Source: Paraburkholderia fungorum
Lineage (GTDB): Bacteria; Pseudomonadota; Gammaproteobacteria; Burkholderiales; Burkholderiaceae
Assembly: GCF_003610895.1 (NCBI RefSeq)
Contig: NZ_MCAS01000009.1
Location: 124,001-188,000, forward strand
Reading direction: 5' to 3'
Length of the DNA stretch: 64,000 nucleotides
In this document: positions 14,768-24,120 of the stretch, piece by piece
How the letters are laid out: each line of letters begins with the position of its first letter
How positions within the stretch are numbered: the first letter of the stretch is position 1
The notes under the pieces: model-generated
Database searches by the model: none
Seen by the model: the letters and a program-made list of their open reading frames with translations, nothing else
Told to the model about the DNA's origin: nothing
Program-made: the position numbers and the translations under genes

Positions 14768-15616
14768 ATGAATATGGCAGAAACTCAACTCAATCCGACC
14801 ACGCGTCCGACGGCGCCCGCCGGTTTCGATCCCGCCCAAAGCGGCCAGGCGCAAGCGCCGTCGCGTCCGAAGATTGAAATCAACGACCTGAATTTCTTCT
14901 ACGGCAAGTATCACGCGCTGAAGAACATCAATCTGCGCATTCCCGAAGGCAAGGTGACCGCGTTCATCGGCCCGTCGGGTTGCGGCAAGTCCACCTTGCT
15001 GCGCACCCTGAACAAGATGTACGCGCTCTATCCGGAGCAACGCGCCGAAGGCGAGATCCTGATGGACGGCGAAAACCTGCTGACCTCCAAGCGCGATATT
15101 TCGCTGCTGCGTGCGCGGATCGGCATGGTGTTCCAGAAGCCGACGCCGTTTCCGATGTCGATCTACGACAACATCGCGTTCGGCGTGAAGATGTTCGAAA
15201 CGCTGCCGCGCTCGGAAATGGACGACCGCGTGGAATGGGCGCTGACGAAGGCCGCGCTGTGGAACGAGGTGAAGGACAAACTGGGCCAGAGCGGCTACGG
15301 CTTGTCCGGCGGGCAGCAGCAGCGTCTGTGCATCGCCCGCGGTATCGCGATCCGCCCCGAAGTGCTGCTGCTCGACGAGCCGTGCTCCGCGCTGGACCCG
15401 ATTTCCACGGGACGTATCGAAGAGCTGATCGCCGAGTTGAAGAGCGACTACACGGTGGTGATCGTCACTCACAACATGCAACAGGCCGCGCGCTGTTCGG
15501 ACTACACTGCCTATATGTACCTCGGTGAACTGATCGAATTCGGCGACACCGAAAAGATCTTCATCAAGCCGGTCCGCAAGGAAACCGAGGACTACATCAC
15601 TGGCCGCTTCGGTTAA
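14768..15616 (+). CDS. pstB: Phosphate ABC transporter ATPase PstB
   Basis: The 282-aa ATPase shows Walker [10 protein letters not shown], the signature [13 protein letters not shown], Walker B LLLDEP and the switch His in [16 protein letters not shown]. The N-terminal ~37 residues are Pro/Ala/Thr-rich and precede the first strand ([11 protein letters not shown]); they are longer than in E. coli and probably disordered. The ATG at 14768 or 14774 could be used. It powers PstCA. phoU follows after 28 bp. Confidence 0.97.
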   Translation: MNMAETQLNPTTRPTAPAGFDPAQSGQAQAPSRPKIEINDLNFFYGKYHALKNINLRIPEGKVTAFIGPSGCGKSTLLRTLNKMYALYPEQRAEGEILMDGENLLTSKRDISLLRARIGMVFQKPTPFPMSIYDNIAFGVKMFETLPRSEMDDRVEWALTKAALWNEVKDKLGQSGYGLSGGQQQRLCIARGIAIRPEVLLLDEPCSALDPISTGRIEELIAELKSDYTVVIVTHNMQQAARCSDYTAYMYLGELIEFGDTEKIFIKPVRKETEDYITGRFG

Positions 15617-15644
15617 GCCGCCGAGCAAAACAACGGAGTACGAC

Positions 15645-16349
15645 ATGTCCGATAAGCATCTGTCCAGCCAGTTCGACGCCGACCTGAACCTCGTTTCCTC
15701 GAAGGTGCTCGAAATGGGCGGCCTCGTCGAGTCGCAGATCGTCAACGCGATGATCGCGCTCAACAACTTCGACCTCGACGTCGCCGAACAGGTGATCGCG
15801 GCCGAAGAACGCCTGAACACGATGGAAGTCGAAATCGACGAAGAGTGCAGCAACATCATCGCGCGCCGTCAGCCGGCCGCGCGCGACTTGCGCCTCCTGA
15901 TCGCGATTTCGAAGACCATTACGAATCTCGAACGCGCCGGCGACGAAGCTGAAAAAATCGCCAAGCGCACCAAGCGTCTGATGGAAGACGGTGCCTCGCG
16001 CACCATCAACATCGCCGAGATCAAATTGTCGGGCGAAATGGCGGTGTCGATCCTGCGCCGCGCGCTGGACGCATTTGCGCGTCTGGACACGGTCGCCGCC
16101 GCGCAGATCGTGCGCGACGACAAGGCGATCGACGAAGAATTCCGGGCTTTCGTTCGCAAGCTGATTTCGTACATGACTGAAGATCCGCGTTCGATTTCGG
16201 TGGGCCTGGATTTCCTGTTCATCGCCAAGGCGATCGAACGGATCGGCGACCACGCGAAGAACATCGCCGAATTCATCATTTACATCGTCAAGGGCACCGA
16301 CGTGCGGCACAAGTCGCGCGACGCCCTCGAACGCGAAGCACTCAGTTAA
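15645..16349 (+). CDS. phoU: Phosphate signalling regulator PhoU
   Basis: The 234-aa all-helical protein comprises two three-helix bundles. Each carries the metal-binding E-x-x-x-D type motif, seen as LERAGDEAEKIAK and IERIGDHAKNIAE. PhoU links the Pst transporter to the PhoR kinase and keeps the Pho regulon silent when phosphate is plentiful. It lies between pstB and phoB in one transcription unit, which is the Burkholderia arrangement; in E. coli phoBR is elsewhere. Confidence 0.96.
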   Translation: MSDKHLSSQFDADLNLVSSKVLEMGGLVESQIVNAMIALNNFDLDVAEQVIAAEERLNTMEVEIDEECSNIIARRQPAARDLRLLIAISKTITNLERAGDEAEKIAKRTKRLMEDGASRTINIAEIKLSGEMAVSILRRALDAFARLDTVAAAQIVRDDKAIDEEFRAFVRKLISYMTEDPRSISVGLDFLFIAKAIERIGDHAKNIAEFIIYIVKGTDVRHKSRDALEREALS

Positions 16350-16375
16350 TCCAGATATAAGGACCAGAGGTGCCG

Positions 16376-17077
16376 ATGCCCAGCAGCATTCTCGTCATTG
16401 AAGATGAGCCCGCCATTTCCGAACTGATTTCGGTCAATCTTCAACACGCCGGACACTGCCCGATTCGTGCGTACAACGCGGAGCAGGCGCAGAACCTGAT
16501 CAGCGACGTACTGCCCGACCTCGTCCTGCTCGACTGGATGTTGCCGGGCAAGTCAGGTATTGCGTTCGCTCGCGATCTGCGTAACAACGAGCGGACCAAG
16601 CACATTCCGATCATCATGCTGACCGCGCGTGGCGATGAACAGGACAAGGTGCTCGGCCTCGAAATCGGTGCGGACGACTACGTCACCAAGCCGTTTTCGC
16701 CGAAGGAACTGATGGCGCGGATCAAGGCGGTGTTGCGCCGCCGCGCGCCGCAGTTGACCGAAGACCTGGTGGCGATCAACGGTTTGAAGCTCGATCCGGC
16801 AACGCATCGCGTCGCCGCCCACGCGGAAGGCAGCGAGATCAAACTCGATCTCGGCCCGACCGAGTTTCGTCTGCTGCATTTCTTCATGACGCACCCGGAG
16901 CGCGTGCATAGCCGCACGCAACTGCTCGATCAGGTGTGGGGCGACCATGTGTTCGTCGAAGAGCGCACGGTCGACGTACACATCAAGCGTTTGCGCGCGG
17001 CGCTCAAGCCGGCCGGATGCGATGCTATGATTGAGACGGTACGCGGCAGCGGCTACCGGCTCGCGAAGAGCGCCTGA
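16376..17077 (+). CDS. phoB: Phosphate regulon response regulator PhoB
   Basis: The 233-aa protein has a receiver domain (residues 1-~120) with the acidic pair in VIEDEPAISEL, the phospho-acceptor Asp in LVLLDWMLPG near residue 53 and Lys in YVTKPFSPKEL. A C-terminal OmpR-type winged helix contains the recognition region ERTVDVHIKRLRAAL. I chose the ATG at 16376 because AGAGG lies 5 nt upstream; the GTG at 16370 would add MP. It should bind the PHO boxes described for pstS, ppk and olsB. Confidence 0.96.
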   Translation: MPSSILVIEDEPAISELISVNLQHAGHCPIRAYNAEQAQNLISDVLPDLVLLDWMLPGKSGIAFARDLRNNERTKHIPIIMLTARGDEQDKVLGLEIGADDYVTKPFSPKELMARIKAVLRRRAPQLTEDLVAINGLKLDPATHRVAAHAEGSEIKLDLGPTEFRLLHFFMTHPERVHSRTQLLDQVWGDHVFVEERTVDVHIKRLRAALKPAGCDAMIETVRGSGYRLAKSA

Positions 17078-17113
17078 GTTTGCGGTAGCACCTTTCTCTT
17101 CGATCGCTAGAAC

Positions 17114-18427
17114 ATGAACATCATCTGGGCACGCTCCATCGTGTCGGTCGTGCTGCTGGCTGTTCTGTGCGTGGTGGTCGGCGCACTCGTGAACGTCAAG
17201 GCAGGGCTGGTTCTCGCGATTCTCATGCTGCTCGCGCAGAGCCTCTTTAGCACCTTCCACAAACAGCGTTTGTGGCGTTTGCTCGACGCGCCGGTCTACG
17301 GCGAAGTGCCGAGCGCTCCCGGCATCTGGGGCGAAATCTACTACCGTCTGCATAAGCTCGCGAAGCGCTGGCATGCGCAGGTGCGGCAGGTCGAACAACA
17401 GCATTCGCGTTTCATTCAGGCGATCCAGGCTTCGCCGAACGGCGTGGCGATGCTCGACGATCACGATCAGATCGAGTGGTGCAATGCGATCTCCGAACTT
17501 CATTTCGGACTCGATGCGAAACGCGATCTGCGCCAGCACATCACGCATCTGGTGCGCCAGCCGGACTTCGTGCGTTATCTGAATTCGCAGCGCTATGAAC
17601 AGATGCTGATCATGCGCGGCATGGGCGACAAGCGGCAGAACGTGCTGTCGGTGCAGGTATTCCCGTACGGTGAAAATCGCAAGCTGGTGCTGTCGCAGGA
17701 CATCACGGAGCTGGAGCGTACCGACGCGATGCGGCGCGACTTCGTCGCCAACGTTTCGCACGAACTGAAGACGCCGCTGACCGTGCTTTCCGGTTTTCTC
17801 GAGACGATGCGGGAACTGCCGTTGGGCGAAGCCGAGCGCGGGCGCTACCTCGAACTGATGGAGCAGCAGGCCTCGCGGATGCGTCATATCGTCAACGACC
17901 TGCTGGTGCTCGCGAAGCTCGAAGGCGACAACAAGCCGCCGAGCGATCAGATGATCGACATGCGCGCGGTGCTGCGCCATCTGAAAGACGATGCGCAAAG
18001 CCTGTCGAGCGATCATCACAAGATCGTGTTCGATGCCGACGAAGGACTCACCGTCACCGGCGTGGAAACAGAAATACTCAGCGCGCTTGGCAACCTCGTG
18101 ACCAATGCGATCCGCTATACGCCGGACGGCGGTGCGATCACGGTGACCTGGCTCAGTAACGGCGGCAGCGCGGTTTTTTCGGTCACGGACAGCGGTCTGG
18201 GGATTCCTGCCGCGGACATTCCACGTCTGACCGAACGCTTCTATCGCGTCGACCGCAGCCGTTCGCGGGACACGGGCGGCACGGGCCTCGGACTCGCCAT
18301 CGTCAAGCACGTGCTGCAACGGCACGATGCGCAGCTCGACGTGAAGAGCGAAGAGGGGCGCGGCAGCACGTTCACCGTGCGCTTCCCGGTATACCGCACG
18401 GCGCGTCGGCAACCGGCGCCGGCTTGA
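17114..18427 (+). CDS. phoR: Phosphate regulon sensor histidine kinase PhoR
   Basis: The 437-aa kinase has two N-terminal membrane segments (about 8-28 and 30-46) and almost no periplasmic loop, as in other PhoR. A PAS-like domain follows from about residue 95. The H-box is FVANVSHELKTPLTVLSGF, with catalytic N and G boxes at LVTNAIRYTPDGG and GGTGLGLAIVKHVL. It does not sense phosphate directly; it reads the state of PstSCAB through PhoU and phosphorylates PhoB. It is the last gene of the unit and ends at a strong terminator. Confidence 0.96.
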   Translation: MNIIWARSIVSVVLLAVLCVVVGALVNVKAGLVLAILMLLAQSLFSTFHKQRLWRLLDAPVYGEVPSAPGIWGEIYYRLHKLAKRWHAQVRQVEQQHSRFIQAIQASPNGVAMLDDHDQIEWCNAISELHFGLDAKRDLRQHITHLVRQPDFVRYLNSQRYEQMLIMRGMGDKRQNVLSVQVFPYGENRKLVLSQDITELERTDAMRRDFVANVSHELKTPLTVLSGFLETMRELPLGEAERGRYLELMEQQASRMRHIVNDLLVLAKLEGDNKPPSDQMIDMRAVLRHLKDDAQSLSSDHHKIVFDADEGLTVTGVETEILSALGNLVTNAIRYTPDGGAITVTWLSNGGSAVFSVTDSGLGIPAADIPRLTERFYRVDRSRSRDTGGTGLGLAIVKHVLQRHDAQLDVKSEEGRGSTFTVRFPVYRTARRQPAPA

Positions 18428-18440
18428 AAATGTCGGCCTG

Positions 18441-18476
18441 AAAAAAAGCCCGCCTGTAGCAAAGGCGGGCTTTTTT
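18441..18476. terminator. Bidirectional terminator between phoR and ppk
   Basis: The stem gcccgcc (18448-18454) with ggcgggc (18464-18470) is flanked by seven A on the left and six T on the right. It can therefore stop both the phoR transcript and the convergent ppk transcript. Confidence 0.9.
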
Positions 18477-18518
18477 ATGCGCGTCGCCGCTGCAGCGGCG
18501 ACGAACACGATCAGGAGC

Positions 18519-20582
18519 TCACGAACAGAATTTCCCCAGCAGACTCATCTGCGCATTGCGCGAGGATTTGCCCGGGCGCCGGCGCCGGTAGTGGCCGTCG
18601 CTTTGCATGAGCCATGCGGACTGGTTGTCGCCGAGAAACGCTGACAGGCCTTCAGCGATCACGCGCCGCTTCAGGCGGCGATTGTTGATCGGGAATGCCA
18701 CTTCCACACGCCGGAAGAAGTTGCGGTCCATCCAGTCGGCGCTCGACAGATACACCTGTTCCTTGCCGTCGTCGTAGAAATAGAAAATACGATGATGTTC
18801 GAGGAAGCGTCCAACAATCGAACGTACCGTGATGTTCTCCGACAAACCCGGCACACCCGGTTGCAACGAACATACGCCGCGCACGATCAGATCGATCTTC
18901 ACGCCAGCCTGCGAGGCTTCGTACAACTCGGCAATCACGGTGGGTTCGAGCAGCGCGTTCATCTTCGCGACGATGCGTGCCTTCTTGCCGGCGCGCGCGT
19001 GAGCCGCTTCCGCGCGAATCGCTTCGACCAGTTTCGGATGCAGCGTGAACGGCGACTGCCACAACTCGTGCAGCCTCAGTTCGCCGCCGATGCCGGTCAG
19101 TTGCTGGAACACGTGGTGCACGTCCTCGCAGATTTTCTGATCGGCGGTCATCAGGGCGAAGTCGGTGTAAAGACGCGCGGTGCGCGGATGATAGTTGCCG
19201 GTGCCCAGATGCACGTAACGCTTGAGCGTGGTCTTGCCGCCCGACGATACGCGCCGCACGATCAGCATCATCTTCGCGTGGCACTTGTGGCCCACCACGC
19301 CGTACACGACGTGCGCACCCACCGCTTCGAGCTGCGACGCCCAATTGATATTGGTTTCCTCGTCGAAGCGCGCGAGCAGTTCCACCACCACCGTCACTTC
19401 CTTGCCGTTGCGCGCCGCTTGCATCAGCGCGTCCATCAGCGGGGAGTCGGTGCCGGTGCGATAGATGGTCTGCTTGATGGCCATCACGTTCGGGTCTTTC
19501 GCTGCCTGCAGCAGCAATTCGAGCACCGGCTGAAAGCTCTCGTAAGGATGATGGAGCAGCACGTCGCCCTGATCGATTACGTCGAACATGCTCGCACTGT
19601 TGGTGATCTGCGCCGGAATTGCGGGAATATGCGGCACGAATTTCAGATCGGGCCGGTCCACCATTTCCGGCAATTGCATCAGGCGCACCAGATTGACGGG
19701 GCCGTGGGCGAAGTAGCAGTCCTTGGTGGACAGGCTGCTTTCGTCGAGCAGGCGCCGCACGACGTGCGTAGGCGTGTCCGCCGACACTTCGAGCCGCACC
19801 GCGTTACCCAGGTGCCGCGCCGGCAGTTCACCCTGCAACGCAACCCGCAGATTGGTGATTTCGTCTTCGTCGACGAACAGTTCGCTATTGCGGGTGATGC
19901 GAAACTGGTTGCAGGTGCGCACCACCAGATTCGGGAACAACTCGCCCACAAAGCGCTGCAGCAACGAGCTCAGCAGCACGAAACCATGCGGATAGCCCGA
20001 CAGGTCCTGCGGCATGCGCACGAGCCGCGGCAGGGCACGCGGGGCCTGCACGATGCCCATCATCGCCTGGCGGCCGAACGCATCCTTGCCTTCGAGTTCG
20101 ACCACGAAGTTCAGGCTCTTGTTGAGCACACGGGGAAACGGGTGAGCCGGATCGAGACCGATCGGCGTGAGCACCGGCAGCAATTCGTCGAAGAAGTAGT
20201 TGCGCGCCCATTCGGTCTGCGCTTCGTTCCACGCTTCAGTGCCGTGAAAATAGATGCCTTCTGTTTCGAGCGCCGGGAACACCGTGTCATTCAGCATGGT
20301 GTACTGACGATGCACGAGCCGCTGCGCGCGCTCGACCACGAGGTCATACACGTGCTGCAACGACATGCCGTCCGGCGACATCGCGCCGGGGTTGTCGCGC
20401 ATCTGTTCCTGCAGTCCGGCCATGCGGACTTCGAAGAATTCGTCGAGATTGCTACTGGTGATGCAGATGAAGCGCAGGCGTTCGAGCAAAGGGACGGCGG
20501 GGTCGGCGGCTTGCGCCAACACACGCTCGTTGAAACCCAGAATGCCCAGCTCGCGATTCAATAGGGGGTAGCGGATGGACAT
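18519..20582 (-). CDS. ppk1: Polyphosphate kinase 1
   Basis: The 687-aa length is typical for PPK1. Features are the N-terminal helical domain (SIRYPLLNRELGILGFNERVL), the ATP-binding IKQTIYRTG region, and the autophosphorylated His within RYVHLGTGNYHPRTARLYTDF. The enzyme polymerises the ATP gamma-phosphate into polyphosphate. I chose the ATG at 20582 since it gives the family start; a longer frame to 20639 runs into the promoter region. A PHO-box-like repeat lies 64 nt upstream in the correct orientation. ppx is divergent. The tail after the last domain is Arg-rich (RRRRPGKSSR). Confidence 0.97.
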   Translation of the reverse strand: MSIRYPLLNRELGILGFNERVLAQAADPAVPLLERLRFICITSSNLDEFFEVRMAGLQEQMRDNPGAMSPDGMSLQHVYDLVVERAQRLVHRQYTMLNDTVFPALETEGIYFHGTEAWNEAQTEWARNYFFDELLPVLTPIGLDPAHPFPRVLNKSLNFVVELEGKDAFGRQAMMGIVQAPRALPRLVRMPQDLSGYPHGFVLLSSLLQRFVGELFPNLVVRTCNQFRITRNSELFVDEDEITNLRVALQGELPARHLGNAVRLEVSADTPTHVVRRLLDESSLSTKDCYFAHGPVNLVRLMQLPEMVDRPDLKFVPHIPAIPAQITNSASMFDVIDQGDVLLHHPYESFQPVLELLLQAAKDPNVMAIKQTIYRTGTDSPLMDALMQAARNGKEVTVVVELLARFDEETNINWASQLEAVGAHVVYGVVGHKCHAKMMLIVRRVSSGGKTTLKRYVHLGTGNYHPRTARLYTDFALMTADQKICEDVHHVFQQLTGIGGELRLHELWQSPFTLHPKLVEAIRAEAAHARAGKKARIVAKMNALLEPTVIAELYEASQAGVKIDLIVRGVCSLQPGVPGLSENITVRSIVGRFLEHHRIFYFYDDGKEQVYLSSADWMDRNFFRRVEVAFPINNRRLKRRVIAEGLSAFLGDNQSAWLMQSDGHYRRRRPGKSSRNAQMSLLGKFCS

Positions 20583-20645
20583 CGGCAGCGAGAATGGAAT
20601 GTCAGGAGGGGAGACGAAAAGACGCTCGGAAATTCTCACAGTATG

Positions 20646-20663
20646 ATGACGTTGTTATGACAT
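20646..20663 (-). promoter_or_regulatory. PHO-box-like repeat upstream of ppk1
   Basis: Read on the minus strand the site is ATGTCAT-AACA-ACGTCAT, two 7-bp halves at 11-bp spacing. It matches the CTGTCAT consensus at 11 of 14 half-site positions. The AT-rich gaattt lies 10 bp downstream as a possible -10, and the ppk1 ATG is 64 nt from the box, close to the pstS arrangement. The 316-bp ppk1-ppx gap contains no other recognisable feature. Confidence 0.55.
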
Positions 20664-20898
20664 TCGGAATGTTATAAATTCTACGCCGTATTCGTCGCGT
20701 GTCGTAATTGTGACGCAGTGTGTGTGGGACCATAGGGCACCCCCATCATTGCGAGGCGACATCGTGAGGCCCGGTACGCTTAGAATGGCGTCTTTCAACC
20801 GCGCGGCCGGCCATAAGGCGCCCAAGGCACCGAATGGACATCCGGCACCTTCCGCATCCAACGTCGCCGCACATGCGCGCACGGAGTTCGCTTACTCG

Positions 20899-22410
20899 AT
20901 GGTCAATACTCCACAACTGCTTGCCGCCGTCGACCTCGGCTCGAACAGCTTCCGGCTGATCGTCGGCCGGGTCGAAGAAACTGAGGCGGGCAGCCAGATC
21001 TATCAGGTCGACGCATTGCGTGAGCCGGTGCGTCTTGCCGCCGGTCTGTCGCGCGACAAGATGCTCGACCGCGCCTCGCAAGTGCGTGGCTGGGACGCGC
21101 TCAAGCGCTTCGGCGAGCGCTTGCGCGATTTCCATCCTGATCACGTTCGCGCCGTCGCCACCAATACGCTGCGTATTGCCAAGAACGCCGGCGAGTTTCT
21201 CGGCGAAGCGCAAGCCGCGCTCGGCTTCCCGATCGAAGTGATCGCCGGACGTGAAGAAGCGCGTCTGATCTATGCAGGCGCTGCACACTCCGTGCCTGCG
21301 AGCGCGGGCAAGCGCCTTGTGGTGGATATCGGCGGTGGCTCGACGGAATTCATCATCGGCTCGCATTACACGCCGATCAAAATGGAGAGCCTGTACATCG
21401 GTTGCGTGAGCCACAGCCGCGCATTCTTCCCGGCGGGCAATGTCGACGAATACACGATGCGCCAGGCCGAACTTGCCGCGAGCCGTGAAATCCAGATCAT
21501 TTCCGCCGAGTACAAGAAAACCGGGTGGGAACAGGCCATCGGTTCATCCGGCACCGCACGGGCGCTCGCCGAACTGGTCGAGGCAAACGGCTTCAATGAT
21601 CCGGGCGTCACGCACGGCATTTCGCGCGGCGGCCTCGAGCGTTTGAAGCGCGCGCTGATCAAGGCGGAAAACGTCAATCGTCTGAAGTTGATCGCGTTGA
21701 AAGCGGACCGCATCCCGGTGCTGGCGGGCGGCCTGTCGATCATGATCGCGGTGTTCGACGAACTGGGCGTCGATTACGTCGATACAACAGATGGCGCGCT
21801 GCGCCTCGGTGTGCTGTACGACTTGCTGGGCCGTGCGCAGCACGAGGACATGCGCACGCTGACGGTGGAAGGCTTCATGCGCCGTTATGGCGTGGACCGC
21901 GCGCAGGCCGGGCGTATCGGCGAACTCGCGGTGCGCTTTTATGACCAGTTTGCCGAGCCGGATGAGGAGCGCCGCACCGAGAACCGCATGTTCCTCGGCT
22001 GGGCCGCGGCCTTGCACGAAATCGGCTTGTCGATTTCTCACAGCGCCTATCACAAGCATTCGGCCTATATCGCCAGTAACGCCGACATGCCGGGTTTCTC
22101 GCGTACCGATCAGGCACGGCTCGCCGCGCTGGTGCTCGGCCACGCAGGAAAGCTCGGCAAGCTGTCGCAAACGCGTGAAGTGGAATGGCCGCTGTTGTTC
22201 TGTCTGCGGCTCGCGGCGCTGCTGTGCCGCCGGCGTGCGGATGTCGGTTTGCCGGGTATCGCGGTTGCTCAGGTCAACGGTGGTTATGAGGTGCGTTTGC
22301 CGAACGAATGGGTCGCTAACAATCCGCTGACCGATTACAGCCTGATTCAGGAGGCTGCGGAGTGGGAGAAGGTTGGCATTCCGTATCGCGTGGTCTACAC
22401 CGACGATTGA
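20899..22410 (+). CDS. ppx: Exopolyphosphatase / guanosine pentaphosphatase
   Basis: The 503-aa member of the ASKHA phosphotransferase fold shows the phosphate loops AAVDLGSNSFRLIVG and VVDIGGGSTEFIIG. A C-terminal HD-like helical region contains WAAALHEIGLSISH. It degrades polyphosphate from the ends and often converts pppGpp to ppGpp, opposing PPK. I chose the ATG at 20899 (MVNTPQLLAAVDLGSN); upstream in-frame starts at 20785 and 20710 would add a low-complexity stretch without family support. A strong terminator follows. Confidence 0.95.
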   Translation: MVNTPQLLAAVDLGSNSFRLIVGRVEETEAGSQIYQVDALREPVRLAAGLSRDKMLDRASQVRGWDALKRFGERLRDFHPDHVRAVATNTLRIAKNAGEFLGEAQAALGFPIEVIAGREEARLIYAGAAHSVPASAGKRLVVDIGGGSTEFIIGSHYTPIKMESLYIGCVSHSRAFFPAGNVDEYTMRQAELAASREIQIISAEYKKTGWEQAIGSSGTARALAELVEANGFNDPGVTHGISRGGLERLKRALIKAENVNRLKLIALKADRIPVLAGGLSIMIAVFDELGVDYVDTTDGALRLGVLYDLLGRAQHEDMRTLTVEGFMRRYGVDRAQAGRIGELAVRFYDQFAEPDEERRTENRMFLGWAAALHEIGLSISHSAYHKHSAYIASNADMPGFSRTDQARLAALVLGHAGKLGKLSQTREVEWPLLFCLRLAALLCRRRADVGLPGIAVAQVNGGYEVRLPNEWVANNPLTDYSLIQEAAEWEKVGIPYRVVYTDD

Positions 22411-22429
22411 AATTCATGCGTTGCAAATG

Positions 22430-22460
22430 AAAAGCCCGGCAGATTTGCCGGGCTTTTTTT
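22430..22460 (+). terminator. Rho-independent terminator after ppx
   Basis: The stem gcccggc (22434-22440) with gccgggc (22447-22453) closes a 6-nt loop and is flanked by AAAA upstream and TTTTTTT downstream. It may also stop the convergent olsB transcript, which ends at 22510. Confidence 0.9.
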
Positions 22461-22509
22461 ATTTGCATCGCCCCCGACTGGATGTGCCGGGGGGTTGTTT
22501 GTAGGCCGT

Positions 22510-23322
22510 TCAGCGCGGCGACGCGTCGCCCAAGAAGTGCCGTGCGTAACGCGCGTTGATATCCGTCAGACGCAACAGTGTCAGGAAGTCGGCAGTGTTG
22601 AAGTCGGGGTCCCAGGCCGGCGCGCCGCAAATCTTCGCACCGAGGCGCAGATAGCCTTTCACCAGCGGCGGCGGGGCGACATCGGCGCCGGTTTGCAATT
22701 CTTCGACTGGCAGCGGCGTATGCGGGAACGCACGATATTCCGGCGCGGTCAGCGCGTTGTCGCGCAGCGAGCAGTAAAGATTGGCTGCATAGTGGCCACC
22801 GTCGACCATCGCGACGCTCGCGCAACCGAGCATCGTCTCGTAGTTGTTGTGTTTCATGTACGCCGCAAGCCCTGCCCACAGCGACATGATCACCGAGCCG
22901 CTGCGATAGTCCGGGTGCACGCATGAGCGGCCCACTTCGACCATTTTCGCGCGCAGGTGCGTAAGACGCGACACATCGAATTCGCTTTCGGCATACAGGC
23001 GTCCGATACGGGCGGCCTGGTGCGGCGGCAGCGCGCGATAGGTGCCGACCACCTTCAGTGTGTCGAGATCGCGCACCAACAGGTGATCGCAGTATGAATC
23101 GAACGAATCGACGTCGAGGCCGGCCGGACCCGTCAGACGTGCACCCATTTCATCGGCGAACACGCGATAGCGCAGACGCTGTGCCTCGCGCAGTTCTTCG
23201 TCGGTACGTGCCCATGTGACTTGCAGGCGATGCTGGGCGGTGACCGTCTCTTCGGCGCGTGGCAGACGGCGCGTTTCGAAGAGGGAAGCCAGGGGCAGGG
23301 TGGGCGTCGGCAGTTCTCGCAT
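22510..23322 (-). CDS. olsB: L-ornithine N-alpha-acyltransferase (OlsB-like, GNAT fold)
   Basis: The 270-aa protein belongs to the Acetyltransf_5 group that includes OlsB. It has the early motif EAQRLRYRVFADEMGARL, the central DHLLVRDLDTLKVVGTYR, and EVGRSCVHPDYRSGSVIMSLW. OlsB moves a 3-hydroxyacyl chain from acyl carrier protein to ornithine, the first step of the phosphorus-free ornithine lipids. I chose the ATG at 23322 (MRELPTPTLP), preceded by AGGAC; a longer frame to 23403 is unlikely. A PHO-box-like site lies 80 nt upstream. No OlsA acyltransferase gene is in the window. It sits between ppx and sixA. Confidence 0.88.
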   Translation of the reverse strand: MRELPTPTLPLASLFETRRLPRAEETVTAQHRLQVTWARTDEELREAQRLRYRVFADEMGARLTGPAGLDVDSFDSYCDHLLVRDLDTLKVVGTYRALPPHQAARIGRLYAESEFDVSRLTHLRAKMVEVGRSCVHPDYRSGSVIMSLWAGLAAYMKHNNYETMLGCASVAMVDGGHYAANLYCSLRDNALTAPEYRAFPHTPLPVEELQTGADVAPPPLVKGYLRLGAKICGAPAWDPDFNTADFLTLLRLTDINARYARHFLGDASPR

Positions 23323-23401
23323 GTGGCGTCCTGGTCGAAAAGAGGGAGATTTCTTTTTTCGCCAATGTAGTAACGCCTGGTGACGCTCGCATGGCAAAGC
23401 C

Positions 23402-23419
23402 ATGACGATTAGATGACTG
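23402..23419 (-). promoter_or_regulatory. PHO-box-like repeat upstream of olsB
   Basis: On the minus strand the site reads CAGTCAT-CTAA-TCGTCAT, two halves at 11-bp spacing. It matches the CTGTCAT consensus at 11 of 14 half-site positions and points toward olsB. No convincing -10 is seen exactly 10 bp downstream, which lowers confidence. Confidence 0.45.
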
Positions 23420-23503
23420 CCCGTAAGCTGTGCGCGCGTGGCTTGTAATGTCGGGGACCGGGCGAGCGGCGCTCGCGGTAGGTGTTGTTTCCGCGCGACC
23501 GGC

Positions 23504-23962
23504 CTAGACCAGATCCGGGCTCATCGCGGCGCGCAGCACGGCCTGGTCGTCGCCGTCGCGTTCGCGGCTTTCGATCCACCACAGGCCGGCTTTTTTCAAG
23601 GGCCAGCTTGCCGGGCTGTTACCGAGCAGACGCGCCGCAACATGACCGAGGGTCGGCTGATGACCGACGATCACGACGGTCGGCGCGATGCCTTTTGACC
23701 AGCCGGCGGCTGTGAGCACGTCGTCCGCGCTCGCGTTAGGCGCGAGTTCGCGCACCACGCGATACTGGTCGCTCAGCGTTTCCGCGGTCTGGATGGTGCG
23801 CACAGCGGGACTCGCGAGAATCACGGCGTCGTCGGGCAGGCGTGCGCGCAGCCACTTGGCGACGTTTTGCGCCTGCTTGCGGCCCTTCGTGGTCAACGCG
23901 CGGGCCAGATCGCTCGCGGCGAAATCTTCGGCTTCGGCGTGACGCCAGAGGATCAGATTCAT
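23504..23962 (-). CDS. sixA: SixA-like phosphohistidine phosphatase (histidine phosphatase fold)
   Basis: The 152-aa single-domain protein shows the histidine phosphatase motifs. The N-terminal LILWRHAEAED carries the phospho-accepting RH pair, and VGHQPTLG supplies the second catalytic His. SixA removes phosphate from phosphohistidine, for example on the nitrogen-PTS protein NPr in E. coli; the substrate here is unknown. AAGGAG located 7 nt upstream fixes the ATG at 23962. An extended frame to 24043 has no support. The upstream neighbour is the tRNA-Pro gene on the same strand. Confidence 0.9.
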   Translation of the reverse strand: MNLILWRHAEAEDFAASDLARALTTKGRKQAQNVAKWLRARLPDDAVILASPAVRTIQTAETLSDQYRVVRELAPNASADDVLTAAGWSKGIAPTVVIVGHQPTLGHVAARLLGNSPASWPLKKAGLWWIESRERDGDDQAVLRAAMSPDLV

Positions 23963-24120
23963 GTTGAGCTCCTTGTCTTTACGGCAGCGGGGAAGCCGAC
24001 CTTGCTTTGTACCACTGTCGCATGACGGTATGTGCGGCGGCAAGGCGGCGCGGCGCCGGGTGGAGTCGGGCGCAGCAATTTGCTGCTGCCCGTTTGGAGG
24101 TCAGGAAGGAGCAAAAAAAG

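Noticed and set aside
18792..20564. A 590-codon plus-strand frame opposite ppk1.
   Set aside because: It is a shadow of ppk1, rich in His, Arg and Gln without domains.
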